From Fibrobacter sp. (GTDB lineage: Bacteria; Fibrobacterota; Fibrobacteria; Fibrobacterales; Fibrobacteraceae), in NCBI GenBank assembly GCA_031271785.1, contig JAISUZ010000072.1, positions 1 to 34,841 on the forward strand: 34,841 nt of DNA, given 5' to 3'. The stretch's first letter is position 1; every line of letters starts with the position of its first letter. The notes under the pieces are model-generated. The model saw nothing but the letters and a program-made list of their open reading frames with translations. It had not been told where the DNA came from and searched no databases. Below are positions 34,670-34,841 of this stretch, piece after piece. The translations under genes were made by a program, and so were the position numbers.

Positions 34670-34841
34670 GGCGTGCCCCGGCGCGTCCGTGCATCGTTTG
34701 TATGAAAACCGCCGCGCCGGGGCGGCGTGTCTCCGGGCTACCCTCCGGTCGGTGCTGCGCACTGCGCGCTTCGCGCGCACCCTCCGCCTGCCTCACGCAA
34801 TGTTCGCACGGTTCCAACGCTTCGGGACAAATTGGAGCGGC
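34670..34841 (-). repeat. Family A modular hairpin repeat, copy A4 (runs to window end)
   Basis: Reverse-strand copy with the same 5' extension as A2 and an identical compact GTGC-GCA-GCAC hairpin. The terminal stem is CCCCGGCGCG/CGCGCCGGGG with a different loop from A2. It may continue beyond the window. It ends 97 bases upstream of the alcohol dehydrogenase start, in the same direction. Confidence 0.85.

Noticed and set aside
34574-34817. Long N-terminal extension of the alcohol dehydrogenase and a second ORF at the window end
   Set aside because: They run through repeat A4; homologues begin at MENFDFYNPTR, which has its own ribosome site.

Overview
The window is a compact bacterial chromosome segment of roughly 50% GC holding 29 protein genes. 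I recognise no rRNA, tRNA, CRISPR array, transposase or phage gene. Gene content fits an anaerobic Gram-negative of the Fibrobacter/FCB type (inference). Supporting signs are an RCC1-repeat secreted protein with a C-terminal sorting-like domain, Cys-rich lipoproteins, pyruvate formate-lyase, the anaerobic thiazole enzyme ThiH, and TATATT(TG)-type promoter boxes.

Layout. 1-4979 (+): a repeat element, leuB, a secreted RCC1-like protein, and dnaX-ybaB. 5121-7011 (-): thiG-thiH. 7012-7763: a 750-base non-coding stretch with tandem 60-base repeats, a large hairpin repeat and the pho operon terminator. 7764-14153 (-): pstS-pstC-pstA-pstB-phoU-phoB-phoR, one tightly packed phosphate operon behind a Pho-box promoter. 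14244-15739: a glutaminyl-cyclase-like gene (-) and a divergent DUF4416 gene (+). 15979-19394 (-): purT-pflB, overlapping by ATGA. 19612-21723 (-): a hybrid sensor kinase lacking its phosphoacceptor His. 21801-25002 (-): OMP-nadD-DUF2914-rluA. 25689-32091 (+): scpB-mutS-HD-rhomboid-like-PP2C. 32347-34573 (-): an iron alcohol dehydrogenase and a lipoprotein.

The strongest observations are these. (1) PstS is circularly permuted: the C-terminal half of the usual family order comes first and the N-terminal half second, with all ligand motifs kept. (2) dnaX carries a run of ten A followed at six bases by a GC hairpin, exactly where a short gamma form would end. (3) Intergenic regions hold two families of modular hairpin repeats (A and B). 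Their stems differ between copies by compensating changes, and their loops are sites where other palindromes are nested. All three convergent gene junctions carry such a hairpin cluster. (4) Several genes have a -10 box only 6-7 bases before the ATG, which implies leaderless mRNAs.

Functional links. PhoR/PhoB, PhoU and PstSCAB form a self-contained phosphate-sensing and uptake unit that is probably autoregulated through the 11-base-spaced Pho box. PflB makes formate and PurT consumes formate for purine synthesis, so their translational coupling is metabolically sensible. ThiG/ThiH make the thiazole of thiamine. MutS, ScpB and DnaX serve DNA repair, chromosome segregation and replication.
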